Below, one piece after another: positions 1 to 9,347 of a DNA stretch of 64,000 bases. This stretch comes from Alteromonas aquimaris (GTDB lineage: Bacteria; Pseudomonadota; Gammaproteobacteria; Enterobacterales; Alteromonadaceae), in the NCBI RefSeq assembly GCF_026183695.1, contig NZ_JAPFRD010000011.1, positions 372,001-436,000 on the forward strand, read 5' to 3'. The translations under genes and the position numbers were made by a program. The notes beneath the pieces are model-generated. The model saw nothing but the letters and a program-made list of their open reading frames with translations, did not search any database and was not told where the DNA came from. Each line of letters opens with the position of its first letter. Within the stretch, counting starts at the first letter, position 1.

Positions 1-1
1 G

Positions 2-1063
2 ATCAACCTTGAAATTTCGGCGCGCGCGAAAGGATATCAGGGGATGACGAAAAAAGTCCCCATCGGACCCTGTTCATTTATTTCGCCCTTTAACTTCCCC
101 TTGAATCTAGCAGCACATAAAGTGGCCCCTGCCATTGCCGCGGGTTGTACGTTTGTGCTCAAACCCGCGTCGCGTACGCCTATCGGCGCGCTGATTATTG
201 GCGAAATCCTGGCCGAAACCGATTTACCAAAAGGTGCATTTTCGATTTTACCCTGCAGTCGTGACGGCGCAGATCTATTCACAACTGACGAGCGTCTAAA
301 GTTATTAAGCTTCACGGGCTCTCCTGATGTGGGCTGGGAATTAAAAGCAAAAGCAGGTAAAAAACCCGTTATTTTGGAGCTTGGCGGCAATGCCGCATGC
401 ATCATCGATGAGGATGCCGACCTAGAGGATGCTATCGAAAGAGTAATAGTAGGCGCTTACTATCAATCTGGTCAAAGTTGTATAGGAGTTCAGCGTATCC
501 TTATCCATCGCTCTATTTATGATAATTTCAAGCAGCGCTTCGTAGACAAAGTGAAAACGTTAAAATCTGGCGATCCCTCAGATGAAGACACTTTCATCGG
601 GCCAATGATTTCTGAGTCGGAAGCCAAGCGCCTGCACGGCTGGATAGAGGATGCAAAAAATCAGGGGGCGACTTTGCTCTGTGGCGGAGAGCGTAACGGC
701 GCCATGTTGGAAGCAACAGTTATGGAAAATGTACCTAAAGATGCAGATGTGAGTGCAGAAGAAGCTTTCGGTCCGGTCGCTATTTTGTATCCTTTTGACG
801 ATTTTGATGCCGCCTTAGACGAAATAAACAATAGTCGATATGGCCTTCAGGCGGGGATCTTCACACGAGACCTGTACAAAGCTAATCGTGCGTGGGACAA
901 ACTCGATGTGGGTGGCGTAGTTATTGGTGATGTACCTAGCTGGCGGGTAGACAATATGCCGTATGGCGGGGTAAAAGACTCGGGGCTGGGTCGCGAAGGT
1001 ATCCGCTATGCAATAGAAGATATGACCGAAACACGATTATTGGTAATAAGGACACCGCAATAA
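2..1063 (+). CDS. Aldehyde dehydrogenase family protein, 5' end outside the window
   Basis: NAD(P)-dependent oxidation of an aldehyde to its acid; the substrate cannot be told from sequence. The reading frame is open back to base 2, so the true start lies upstream and the ATG at 44 is internal. Family landmarks are visible: the cofactor-binding stretch around KPASRTP, the general-base glutamate in ELGGNA, the nucleophile cysteine in GQSCIG, and the late EEAFGPV and PYGGVKDSGLGREG motifs. The visible 353 codons are about three quarters of a usual 480-500 residue enzyme. It ends 2 bases before the convergent DUF2237 gene. Family is certain, substrate unknown. Confidence 0.93.
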   Translation: MNLEISARAKGYQGMTKKVPIGPCSFISPFNFPLNLAAHKVAPAIAAGCTFVLKPASRTPIGALIIGEILAETDLPKGAFSILPCSRDGADLFTTDERLKLLSFTGSPDVGWELKAKAGKKPVILELGGNAACIIDEDADLEDAIERVIVGAYYQSGQSCIGVQRILIHRSIYDNFKQRFVDKVKTLKSGDPSDEDTFIGPMISESEAKRLHGWIEDAKNQGATLLCGGERNGAMLEATVMENVPKDADVSAEEAFGPVAILYPFDDFDAALDEINNSRYGLQAGIFTRDLYKANRAWDKLDVGGVVIGDVPSWRVDNMPYGGVKDSGLGREGIRYAIEDMTETRLLVIRTPQ

Positions 1064-1065
1064 CG

Positions 1066-1431
1066 TTATACGGCCAATTCTTCAAGATACGCTAAAGGTA
1101 TTACTTCCAGCGCTTTCTCATGGGTGGCCTCCATATTCACCTTGGGGGCCACACCCACTTCATAGGCGTGTAACCAACGAATGGCGCACAAACACCAGCG
1201 GTCACCCGACTTTAAACCAGGGAACTGCATTTCGGGACGTGGGGTAATTAAATCGTTCCCCTGCGTTAAAGAATATTCAAGGAAGGCGTCATCGACTATC
1301 GCGCATACACTATGATTACCAATGTCGTCATTGGGAACATAGCAAAATCCTTCTCGTGTGTAACCTGAGTTTCCACAGCACAGTTTTAAGGGAGTCCCTA
1401 AAACATTTTTTGCATTAGCCATATTTTGCAT
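1066..1431 (-). CDS. DUF2237 family protein
   Basis: A small soluble protein of the DUF2237 family, whose function is not known. The family pattern is clear: NVLGTPL near the N-terminus, a cysteine-rich early part, then PRPEMQFPGLKSGDRWCLC, the W-x5-GVAP stretch and EATHEKALE near the C-terminus. I chose the ATG at 1431, which puts NVLGTPL close to the start as in relatives. An ATG at 1485 would add 18 poorly conserved residues. Neither start has a clear Shine-Dalgarno sequence. It is transcribed away from the neighbouring glutathione S-transferase gene. It is probably cytoplasmic, since no signal peptide is seen. Confidence 0.85.
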   Translation of the reverse strand: MQNMANAKNVLGTPLKLCCGNSGYTREGFCYVPNDDIGNHSVCAIVDDAFLEYSLTQGNDLITPRPEMQFPGLKSGDRWCLCAIRWLHAYEVGVAPKVNMEATHEKALEVIPLAYLEELAV

Positions 1432-1525
1432 CCACAATCCATCTTTATCATAATTGTGACAGCATGCTATCTTTTTGCCAGTCATTTACGTTATCTTTAA
1501 GCTTTGCACGCTGCAAGGGGAGATA

Positions 1526-2134
1526 ATGAAACTATATCAAATGCATAAGGCACCTAATCCGCGCCGCGTTCGCATATTCATGGCAGAAAAGTCGGTCCAG
1601 GCAGAAATGGTAGAACTTGATTTGCTGAAGGGAGAAAACCTCAGCAAAGAAATGCGCGCTAAAAACCCGTTAGCTAAAGTTCCGATTTTGGAATTAGATG
1701 ATGGCACCTGTATCAGCGAATGTGCTGCCATTTATACCTATCTGGAAGCACAATATCCCGAACCACCCTTGTTAGGCACAACGCCGTTGGAAACCGCCCA
1801 GATTGTGATGTGGGAACGTCAGGTTGAGTTAGCCCTTTTGTTGCAAATAGGCATGTGTTTTCAACACACCACTGGTTATTTTAAAGACCGGATGACGCCG
1901 GTGCCTGAATACGGAAAAGTGGCAGGTGAAAACGCGACCCAGTACATGAAACTGCTCGACAGGCGTCTTGCACAGAGCCAATATATCGCCGGTAAGGCGT
2001 TTTCCGCCGCAGATATTACTGCCTTATGTGCAATAGATTTCGGGCGGGTAGTAGATATTCGCTTAACCGATGAATATCCCAATCTTAAGCGCTGGCACGC
2101 CATCGTGAGTGCTCGGGAAAGCGCACAAGCATAA
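1526..2134 (+). CDS. Glutathione S-transferase family protein
   Basis: Probable cytoplasmic glutathione transferase of 202 residues. The N-terminal thioredoxin-like domain (about 1-80) has the KAPNPRRVRIF start of helix 1, the cis-proline region in KVPILELDDG and the glutathione-contacting SECAAIYTYLE. The helical C-terminal domain carries AGKAFSAADITALCAIDF, the conserved N-capping/hydrophobic-staple region. The start is set at 1526 because GGGGAG sits just upstream of the ATG; the 17 codons before it look like non-coding extension. Substrate and physiological role cannot be read from sequence. Confidence 0.9.
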   Translation: MKLYQMHKAPNPRRVRIFMAEKSVQAEMVELDLLKGENLSKEMRAKNPLAKVPILELDDGTCISECAAIYTYLEAQYPEPPLLGTTPLETAQIVMWERQVELALLLQIGMCFQHTTGYFKDRMTPVPEYGKVAGENATQYMKLLDRRLAQSQYIAGKAFSAADITALCAIDFGRVVDIRLTDEYPNLKRWHAIVSARESAQA

Positions 2135-2403
2135 ATTGCTGCCAGCACATCTGTATCTGCGTGGGAAGGTTAATTAGCAGAGTCGATTGAATTTTCAAAT
2201 GCGCTGCGGATCAAGAAGGGTCTATGGTGACTACGCTATTCCGATTCCCAGCGTATAACGAATAGCAGCAATCTATTAAAGCTTATCTGGCGTAATAGTA
2301 TTTAGTGTCAGAGCGCATACAGTGTGATCTCACCTTTAGCGTAAGGCTTACATTCGCAGATTACAGAGATTAGTGTGGTATCATTTACCGCTATGTAAAG
2401 CGT

Positions 2404-4185
2404 GTGGCGGAGCTTCCTCCATCGTCAATCTCTATTACCGATATTGTGCCGCTACCTATCAACACAAGGCTTTTTGAGCATATGGAAGATCCACACACAA
2501 CTGTTCTCCCATCAACCATTTTTACGCTAGAAGATCTTGCTCAGCGAGCCGACTATTCCTTGCTGAATAATCTTAATGCGGATCCGGAGGCCACGGAAAA
2601 CGGGCTGGATTTTCACCCCCGACAGGTATTTTCTGGTCATTATGTTCCTGTACGACCGACCCCTATTGCTGATCCTGTGTATGTTGCACACAGTAAGTTG
2701 CTGTTCGGCGAATTGAAGATGGATGACAGCCTGGCGTTAACAGAGGCGTTTAAGCAGTTTTTTTCAGGCAACCTCAATGATGGGCCCTCACCTCTCCAGC
2801 CAGTCGGCTGGGCAACGGGATACGCATTGTCAATCTTCGGCAACGAATATGTCCAGCAATGCCCCTTTCAAACTGGCAATGGTTACGGGGATGGGCGTGC
2901 GATTTCTGTGCTCGAAGTGGTGATTGCGGGTAAACGGTGGGAAATGCAATTGAAGGGGGCAGGGCGCACTCCGTATTGTCGTGGTGGTGATGGACGGGCT
3001 GTTTTACGCTCAAGTGTCAGGGAATTTCTGGCCCAGGAACATATGCATGCGCTAGGCGTACCTACCTCGCGCTCCCTGTGTCTATATGCTTCGGCGTCAG
3101 AGCGCGTGGATCGTCCCTGGTATGTCGACGGTTCAAAATCACTTGATCCTGAAACCATGGTGTCTAATCCGGTGGCAATAACCACCCGCGTTGCATCCTC
3201 GTTTCTGCGGGTAGGGCAATTGGAATTATTTGCGCGACGGGCGCGCAGCAATGCCCACCCCCACGCGCAAGCAGAATTGGAAATGATTATTCTTCATGCA
3301 ATTGAGCGCGAATATAAAGATGAAATAGTTGGCGCGTTGCCGCTGCGTGAAAAGGTGCTGCAATTCGCGTGTGCCTTTCGGGAGCGGTTAACGTCATTGG
3401 TGACCAATTGGATCCGGGTAGGTTATTGTCAGGGCAATTTTAACAGCGATAACTGTGCAGTAGGGGGCTTTACGCTTGACTATGGCCCGTTTGGCTTCAT
3501 CGAGCGCTTTGAACCTTTCTATCAGCCCTGGACCGGGGGCGGTCGTCATTTTTCATTCCTTAATCAGCCCCAGGCGGCTGAAAAGAACTTTGAAAGTTTT
3601 TGCGCGGCGTTGCGACCAGCGCTGGATTCCGATACTGATGCGTTGTCAGCCTTGGAAACGATTTGTGCGGAATTTTCTGCGGTTATGGAAGAAAAGCTGC
3701 AACACATGTGGGCAACTAAGCTAGGGTTAGTATCTTACGACGCTGAGCTGGTTGTTCAGCTATTACAATTAATGATAAACACCTCGGTTGACTATACCGT
3801 ACTCTTTCGCGAGTTATCTTCGCTCCCTGGTGACATTGACGCGATTTATAAGAGTTTTTACCGTGAGCCTGCCGAGGGCCTACGCGAAGAATGGCAACAG
3901 TGGTTTCGCTCATGGCGCTCCCGCTTGCAAAGTGGCAAGGCAGTTGACGAGATTTCGCGAAATATGAAACAAGTCAATCCCAAATACACCTGGCGAGAGT
4001 GGTTAATAGTTCCTGCTTATCAACATGCTGAGCACGAAGATTATTCCCGTATCCGACAATTGCAGGAGGTGTTAACGCAACCCTACGAAGAGCAATCTGA
4101 CGCAATAGCAGAAAGATACTACACCTTACGACCAGAAGCGTATTTTGGCAGGGGAGGCATCACCCACTATAGCTGTTCCTCGTAA
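2404..4185 (+). CDS. selO: SelO/YdiU family protein adenylyltransferase (pseudokinase fold)
   Basis: SelO proteins have a protein-kinase-like fold with ATP bound in a flipped position, and transfer AMP to protein side chains. They are linked to redox homeostasis. Diagnostic stretches are [42 protein letters not shown], the [11 protein letters not shown] loop and [11 protein letters not shown]. The C-terminus is S-C-S-S, with Cys where eukaryotic SelO has selenocysteine, as in other bacterial members. At 593 residues it is longer than E. coli YdiU (478). The GTG at 2404 has a weak ribosome site, and an ATG at 2482 is a possible alternative giving 567 residues. It stands alone between the GST gene and a long gap. 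Confidence 0.93.
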   Translation: MAELPPSSISITDIVPLPINTRLFEHMEDPHTTVLPSTIFTLEDLAQRADYSLLNNLNADPEATENGLDFHPRQVFSGHYVPVRPTPIADPVYVAHSKLLFGELKMDDSLALTEAFKQFFSGNLNDGPSPLQPVGWATGYALSIFGNEYVQQCPFQTGNGYGDGRAISVLEVVIAGKRWEMQLKGAGRTPYCRGGDGRAVLRSSVREFLAQEHMHALGVPTSRSLCLYASASERVDRPWYVDGSKSLDPETMVSNPVAITTRVASSFLRVGQLELFARRARSNAHPHAQAELEMIILHAIEREYKDEIVGALPLREKVLQFACAFRERLTSLVTNWIRVGYCQGNFNSDNCAVGGFTLDYGPFGFIERFEPFYQPWTGGGRHFSFLNQPQAAEKNFESFCAALRPALDSDTDALSALETICAEFSAVMEEKLQHMWATKLGLVSYDAELVVQLLQLMINTSVDYTVLFRELSSLPGDIDAIYKSFYREPAEGLREEWQQWFRSWRSRLQSGKAVDEISRNMKQVNPKYTWREWLIVPAYQHAEHEDYSRIRQLQEVLTQPYEEQSDAIAERYYTLRPEAYFGRGGITHYSCSS

Positions 4186-4738
4186 AGCTATGGGTTCCAT
4201 CGGTTGGGAATGTGGGCACGCCTCTAAGTGATGAAACAGTCATCCTAACTGGATGGCTACTGGTTGTTATGATATTTTCACAGCCGCCGCAGAGGACGTG
4301 TATTTCCCTTCACAATCGCTTTACTAGCGTCTATAAGAAGACATGAAGTCAGCTGGTAGGCTGCCTATTGAATTAATAACAGGTGGCGGTATTGTATCAG
4401 CTGTTTGATGTTTCAATAGATCTCGCTGACTTAACGCAGATTGGTATCGTGGGCCGAAATTACAGCGCGGCTCTAACGATAGCTAATAGGACAAATACCT
4501 TAAACACGAACTAGCTAATGCCGATAGCTACCCACTCAAAGGGTCAGCACTCTACCTGTAACAAAATGAGGGCACGTTCCTATTTATAAAATTCCCTTAG
4601 CATCAAAAATACCAACTTATCAGCCACTGAATGCGCCTCTTATAATGTGTTAGGTGCGTGCGAATGCAAAGCTTGAATTATAATCGCCGGGACTGTATCC
4701 ATACTAACTTTGCGTGTTGCTTTAACACCATCTCAGCA
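4186..4738. other. Gene-free interval after selO
   Basis: A 553-base stretch between the end of selO and the tail end of the peptidase gene on the other strand. I see no convincing coding frame, RNA gene or insertion-sequence end. The open frames that cross it lack good ribosome sites and run into the peptidase gene antisense. A short string near 4648 resembles an integron recombination core, but there is no paired half-site. It may be decayed sequence at the edge of an accessory segment. Confidence 0.5.
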
Positions 4739-6064
4739 CTATTTCAGTTCCACGTTTTCGATATGATAACGCGGATTTTTCAATTCTCGCGTAACCAGCT
4801 GCTTCAAGTTCTCATGCGTCTCGGCGGAAACATAGGACTTCATAGTGTCCCAGAAAACGGGCGCACCAGCGTCATCCGTATTTTGGGCTGCTTCCCTAAA
4901 CTCAGTCCAGAATGTGAAAATCGAACTCGTAGAATTTGATTGACGACGTATTTCGTCATCGAGCAACCGGTTAATTATCATCCCGCAATCATAATAAGCG
5001 CGGTAGTTACTATGCTGGGCTGCGTTTTGTAACGAATGGTATTGAAGCGCCTCTATGCACTGCGTTTTAGCATGATGCACTTTCTTATCGACAAAAGTTA
5101 CTGAAGACTCCCCATATAACTCCTGAAAAGCTAGTGCAGCAAGCCACTCCGCATTTCCTTCGTGTATCCAGCTGTCAGTTTTGGTCAAACCAATATTATC
5201 AATACCTTGATAGAAGTGCGCTACCTCATGAGCGAACATCCAAAGGGTGTCTAAAACAAAGTGTTCATCAGCTAATAGAGTTTCAAGATTATTCATATCC
5301 CAGTGAATAAAAATTTGCCGAGGCAGGGTGCCGCCCTGAATATCGCCCCCTTGGCTATTTGAATAGGAAGCAAACAGCATGGGTTTGATTTCGCTACCAT
5401 GATCACCTAAATGAGATTCGAATAAACGCATGAGCTGAGGAATAGTTTCCTGCAATGCTGTCTTAATTTTATTTGGTAAGCCTTCATCAATCATGGCTAT
5501 GAAGCTTGTTCCTTCCAATGGGACTTGCTGACCAACATAGACATACTGACCATCGTCATAGTCGGTCCAGCTCGCACTATGTTGGTATAACTCACCATTC
5601 GCGATGATATGGGAGCTTTTATCCACGTATATGTTGATGGGCCAACCCTCTGTTCTCGTAGAGCATTTACTAGCACATGCGAAAAATCGACCGGTATGGA
5701 TTAGTGCGCCACCGTCCGAAAACGGCGCGAAAGGCGCGTATGCTTTCGGTAGGTGTGTATAGGTTGGGGTTAGCTCAAATTGGACATGAGTAAATGGACG
5801 ACCGTCTTTACGCTGGACATATTCTTTTTGATCTTCATACACAATTTCAAAGTCGAGGTCCTGAGGGTGCCATCTTTTTTCACGAGCGTCATTAGGTGTA
5901 TTAGCAAATACGATTTTTCTAATCGGTGCCGCGGAGATATAGGAGACAGTCCAGTTTTTAGCAGATTTATTGATCACAATATTTATTCTTTCTTTAGCGA
6001 AGACCATTTCGCCATAGCAAAGAAAAAAATATGCAAGTAAAATTGAATAGTATCTATTTTTCAA
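4739..6064 (-). CDS. Exported gluzincin-type zinc metallopeptidase (M1-like active site)
   Basis: A secreted or periplasmic protease-like protein of 441 residues. An N-terminal signal peptide ends near residue 23 (hydrophobic run then VFA-K). The active-site pattern is exact: H279-E-V-A-H283, then 18 residues to E302 in HEGNAEW, the HExxH-18-E arrangement of M1-type gluzincins. The first 250 residues match no family I recognise, so it may be an MA-clan peptidase outside classical M1 aminopeptidases. The start is TTG, supported by GGGGAGGT at ideal spacing, and no better ATG exists. The gene is AT-rich, shares orientation with the ligase gene upstream, and lies in an accessory-looking stretch. 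Confidence 0.75.
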   Translation of the reverse strand: MKNRYYSILLAYFFLCYGEMVFAKERINIVINKSAKNWTVSYISAAPIRKIVFANTPNDAREKRWHPQDLDFEIVYEDQKEYVQRKDGRPFTHVQFELTPTYTHLPKAYAPFAPFSDGGALIHTGRFFACASKCSTRTEGWPINIYVDKSSHIIANGELYQHSASWTDYDDGQYVYVGQQVPLEGTSFIAMIDEGLPNKIKTALQETIPQLMRLFESHLGDHGSEIKPMLFASYSNSQGGDIQGGTLPRQIFIHWDMNNLETLLADEHFVLDTLWMFAHEVAHFYQGIDNIGLTKTDSWIHEGNAEWLAALAFQELYGESSVTFVDKKVHHAKTQCIEALQYHSLQNAAQHSNYRAYYDCGMIINRLLDDEIRRQSNSTSSIFTFWTEFREAAQNTDDAGAPVFWDTMKSYVSAETHENLKQLVTRELKNPRYHIENVELK

Positions 6065-6279
6065 TGCGTTACCTCCCCAAGTTGCACTACATTTTTAGCA
6101 CATTTAATTGCATGAATCGAGCTGTTGATGGAGATCTTTAACTTAATTTGTTAGGCACAAAGAAAAGCGACAGCTAACTGCGCTTCTTAATATTTTTTAA
6201 CGGGGTATAGCCCGAAGGGGCCTATCGCTGCCCTCCACTTTCGATGGCATCAGCACACTAACCGTGGATTAAGGCAAAC

Positions 6280-7149
6280 TTAAGGTTGTGTAATAGAAGG
6301 TTCATTCTTCAAAGGACTATGGCGCAAAAAAGTGGCGAAGCGAGGGATGCCTCGTTGCGTTCGACCATAGAATTTAAAGGTAATCCAGCTATCGATAGGG
6401 GGGGGATTAATACGATCGTCGTTTGTAAATCCACTGCCAATTTTAAATTGCATACCATCCTTTGTTTGTACAACCAGTGCTCCCATCATGCCAGTAAGTT
6501 TTCCTTTTCCTGCGACATGCGCAACCACTTTGGCTTCATCATCCTCAAAGCGTTTTGCTTTCAATAAACTGTCACTGCGACCATCCTGATAGAGTGCCTG
6601 CTTATGGTGTAGCATCAAGCCTTCGCCGCCGATATTGGTGATGTTATCCAGTTTGGCCTCCAGTTCTTCTATCGACTGCAGGCTGATTTGGGGGATCATG
6701 ACTAGCGAGGGATGGGCGGTATTCGATACTAACTCAATCATTTTGGCTACTCGTGAAGAAAAAGGCATATCTGAGCTCGGTAAATCAAACAACATCATTT
6801 TAACTTCGCGCCACCTGCTGTCTGGCGTTTCACTAAGGACGATAGATGCAATAGTTTGAAAATCTCCGCGTTTTGTCCATAATTCACCGTCCATTGCTAT
6901 AGCTGGCCAGTCCTTGGTAAACCAGGCAGGGGGGTAAAGTTTATGGCCATTTCTAGTCAGCAACTCTCGTCCTGTCCATCTGGCCCGCACTCCATCCAGT
7001 TTTTCGCTAATCAGATATTCTCTTACCTCAATATCTGTAGAGTACGTTTTTGCAAGTTGAATGGGGCCAATTTCGTCACTTTTGTGGCCATACGCACACC
7101 AACTTATAAAAAAAAGTATAAAAACGGGCGCATATAATTTCTGTTTCAT
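6280..7149 (-). CDS. ligE: ATP-dependent DNA ligase with signal peptide (LigE type)
   Basis: A minimal ATP-dependent DNA ligase that seals nicks after forming a lysine-AMP intermediate. Motif I is EKLDGVRA with nucleotide-binding K50; motif III is MDGELW, motif IV EGLMLH, and motif V contains LLKAKRF. A small OB domain follows, and there is no DNA-binding or BRCT domain, so the 289-residue size fits LigE. The N-terminus is a clear signal peptide (hydrophobic residues 8-20), implying a periplasmic enzyme. LigE proteins of Haemophilus, Neisseria and marine bacteria have been linked to extracellular DNA handling or uptake. The ATG at 7149 is chosen over an upstream TTG because it starts the signal peptide directly. 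Confidence 0.9.
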   Translation of the reverse strand: MKQKLYAPVFILFFISWCAYGHKSDEIGPIQLAKTYSTDIEVREYLISEKLDGVRARWTGRELLTRNGHKLYPPAWFTKDWPAIAMDGELWTKRGDFQTIASIVLSETPDSRWREVKMMLFDLPSSDMPFSSRVAKMIELVSNTAHPSLVMIPQISLQSIEELEAKLDNITNIGGEGLMLHHKQALYQDGRSDSLLKAKRFEDDEAKVVAHVAGKGKLTGMMGALVVQTKDGMQFKIGSGFTNDDRINPPPIDSWITFKFYGRTQRGIPRFATFLRHSPLKNEPSITQP

Positions 7150-7426
7150 AAGGTGAATATCAGTAAAAAAAGTCAAGTCTACTATTGATTACGGATTAAC
7201 CTACTGTTCTTGGGTACAGTTTGAGAATGGTTTTCAACGCTTTTATATTTTTCTTAAAATGTTCTATATTCAATACATTAAATGAACATGAAACCTTATC
7301 GATAGCTTGCTGTTATTTTTGGAGAAGAGGTCAGCTTAAGCATAATTTGATTTCATAAGGAAAGCGTGTACGTTAAATAAGTGATTAAAATAAATACAAA
7401 ATATTTGTAAGAAGCAGGGACGTTAT

Positions 7427-9271
7427 ATGAAACTATCAAACGTATTATCACTCATCAACCAGGTTGAGAAATCAAAGTTTATAAATGCGATTGACCGTAT
7501 TTGCAATGAAGCGGTTCAGCACGATAAATAAATTATTGCCCAACTTAATAAGTTAGATGGGCAAATAAAAGACGCATCTAGTACTGATATCACACAGTTA
7601 TTTAAAATCGCCCTTCCATATTTTGAAAAGACCGTTCGTGAGCAATTAGCCCTACTGGGCGCTCAAGCCACTCTGTTAACTAATATCTTAAGTAGAGACG
7701 GAAATAGTATCTCCCGAATTACATGGGTAGAAGCTTTGTATTCGAAAGAATGGGAAGTAATTAATTCTCGCGCGAAAGAATTGAAATCCACTATTGAGTC
7801 TATTGTGGATAGTGATAGTTTTTCGGATGAAAAGAGGCTAGCGATTTATTATGCCTGCTATAAAGAAGCATTCTCCAATGATGAGCGTATTAATCGAGAG
7901 GCAAAAATTTCGAATGAGGAGCGAGGCATTCTAAACGTTCTCGCGAAGAAACTAGACGTCACCGCAGATGATCAAGCGGGGATTGAGCATTTAGTTGAAA
8001 CAATTCCGATGAATGGTGTGCAAGAGGCGCTTAACGAGCTGAGAGAAATTGGTTTGATTTTTGTAAGTCGAAAGCGTCAAACGGTATATGTCCCTGATGA
8101 AATTGTGAGTCTACTACATCGGCTTCAGGGTAAAGAACTTGCAGATAAGCATCAGTTGCGAATTTTGCGAACATTCAGTGATGCAGAATTATCTATTATT
8201 CTTAAGAACCATCGTAAAAAAATTCGTGGAATAGATAGAAAAGAGAAGATTCTCAATATCATGAGATTAGGTATTTCCACCACACAGCTTCTCCAAACAG
8301 ATCTGTATAGCGCAGATACTTCCCTTAATGAAAGAAAAGAACGTTTAAAAGTATTGATACATGATTTGGATCTCAGTTTGGACAAGCTTGGTACTACATT
8401 GGAAGAGCGCATAACATTAATCCTTAATTCCTTAAATACGTGTACAGAAGAGGAATTTAATTCTTTAAGCGCCACGGGTTTCAAAGAACTTTTCTCCACC
8501 CTTCAAAATCACTTTCCTAAATTATCAGATGTGCTTAAGAATGAGTTTGAATTAGAACCCAATGAAGAGCTCGATGTGGAAAAACTCCGGGCACTTAGTA
8601 TCACCCCTTACGATATTTTATACATGCTTAGTAATGATGAAGTAAAAAAGGTTTGTGAAAGTATGGGGATTAAGAAACGTGGGAATCTTCGACTGAATAT
8701 TTTAAATAGTTTTGCAGATGCTACAGATAAGCTAATTGATAACTATCATGCTCTTGCGAAACGCGATTTAGCGTCGCTCAAAAGTGAAGGAATAGAAATT
8801 TCTGAATCAGATGTTGGAGTGAAATTTGAAGAAGTAACAAAAGCTATCTTTGAGCAGCTTGGAATGTTAGTTGACGAAGACCTTCGCCGCTTAATCAATA
8901 CCGCAAAAGACAAAGCTGACGTACTCATCTCACTGAGCGAGGATGATGTAATAATAAGCGAAACAAAAACCTGCAAAAATGGTGACTTCGCAAAATATTC
9001 CACGACGTCCAGACAAGTTAAGGCGTACGTCAATCGCTGTGAACAAGCTGGAAAACGTGTCGCTCAAGTGCTTATTGTTGCACCAACGTTTTCGAATGAT
9101 TTTGTTGAAAGTGCAGAGATGGACACCGAAGTTAATATATCTTTGCTTGAGGCGGAAGGGTTAAAACTAATTTTAGATGCGTACAAATCACGAAGAAATC
9201 CGAAGTTTTCAGCGAAATTATTTACTAAAGGTGGGTTATTAAAAGCTGATTTAATAGCTAAAAATATTTGA
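7427..9271 (+). pseudogene. Predicted TerB-like/SAP-like/PD-(D/E)xK nuclease gene interrupted by an in-frame TAA
   Basis: The gene appears to start at ATG 7427, preceded by AGGGA at good spacing. It reads 34 codons (MKLSNVLSLINQ to QHDK), hits TAA at 7529-7531, then stays open in the same frame to 9271. Without the stop it would encode 614 residues. After the stop the first ATG/GTG/TTG is the TTG at 7736, giving 511 residues. The protein has an acidic helical TerB-like segment (around ISNEERGILNVLA), two SAP-like helix pairs (FSDAELSIILKNH and LSNDEVKKVCESMG), and a C-terminal nuclease-like core with FEEVTKAIFEQLG, D498 in KADVL and E512-T-K514. The family is not one I can name. It could be a restriction-type or repair nuclease. 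Pseudogene, reinitiated product or sequencing error all remain possible. Confidence 0.65.
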
Positions 9272-9347
9272 TGGCCCAAGTGATAAAGAAAATAAAAGGT
9301 GGTGTATGAGAAATGCAGGATAACAATATTTAAGGCATCCATTGTTG

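Noticed and set aside
4658..4939. Rightward open frame of 93 codons overlapping the end of the peptidase gene
   Set aside because: Most of it is antisense to the conserved C-terminal part of the peptidase gene and it has no ribosome site.
4640..6160. Strings resembling integron attC cores (GTTAGGT near 4648 and GTTAGGC near 6150)
   Set aside because: No matching RYYYAAC half-site or palindromic attC body lies at the right distance, and no integrase is present in the window.
7529..7531. Programmed read-through or recoding at the in-frame TAA
   Set aside because: TAA is not a selenocysteine or pyrrolysine codon and I see no slippery site or stimulatory structure. A mutation or sequencing error is simpler.
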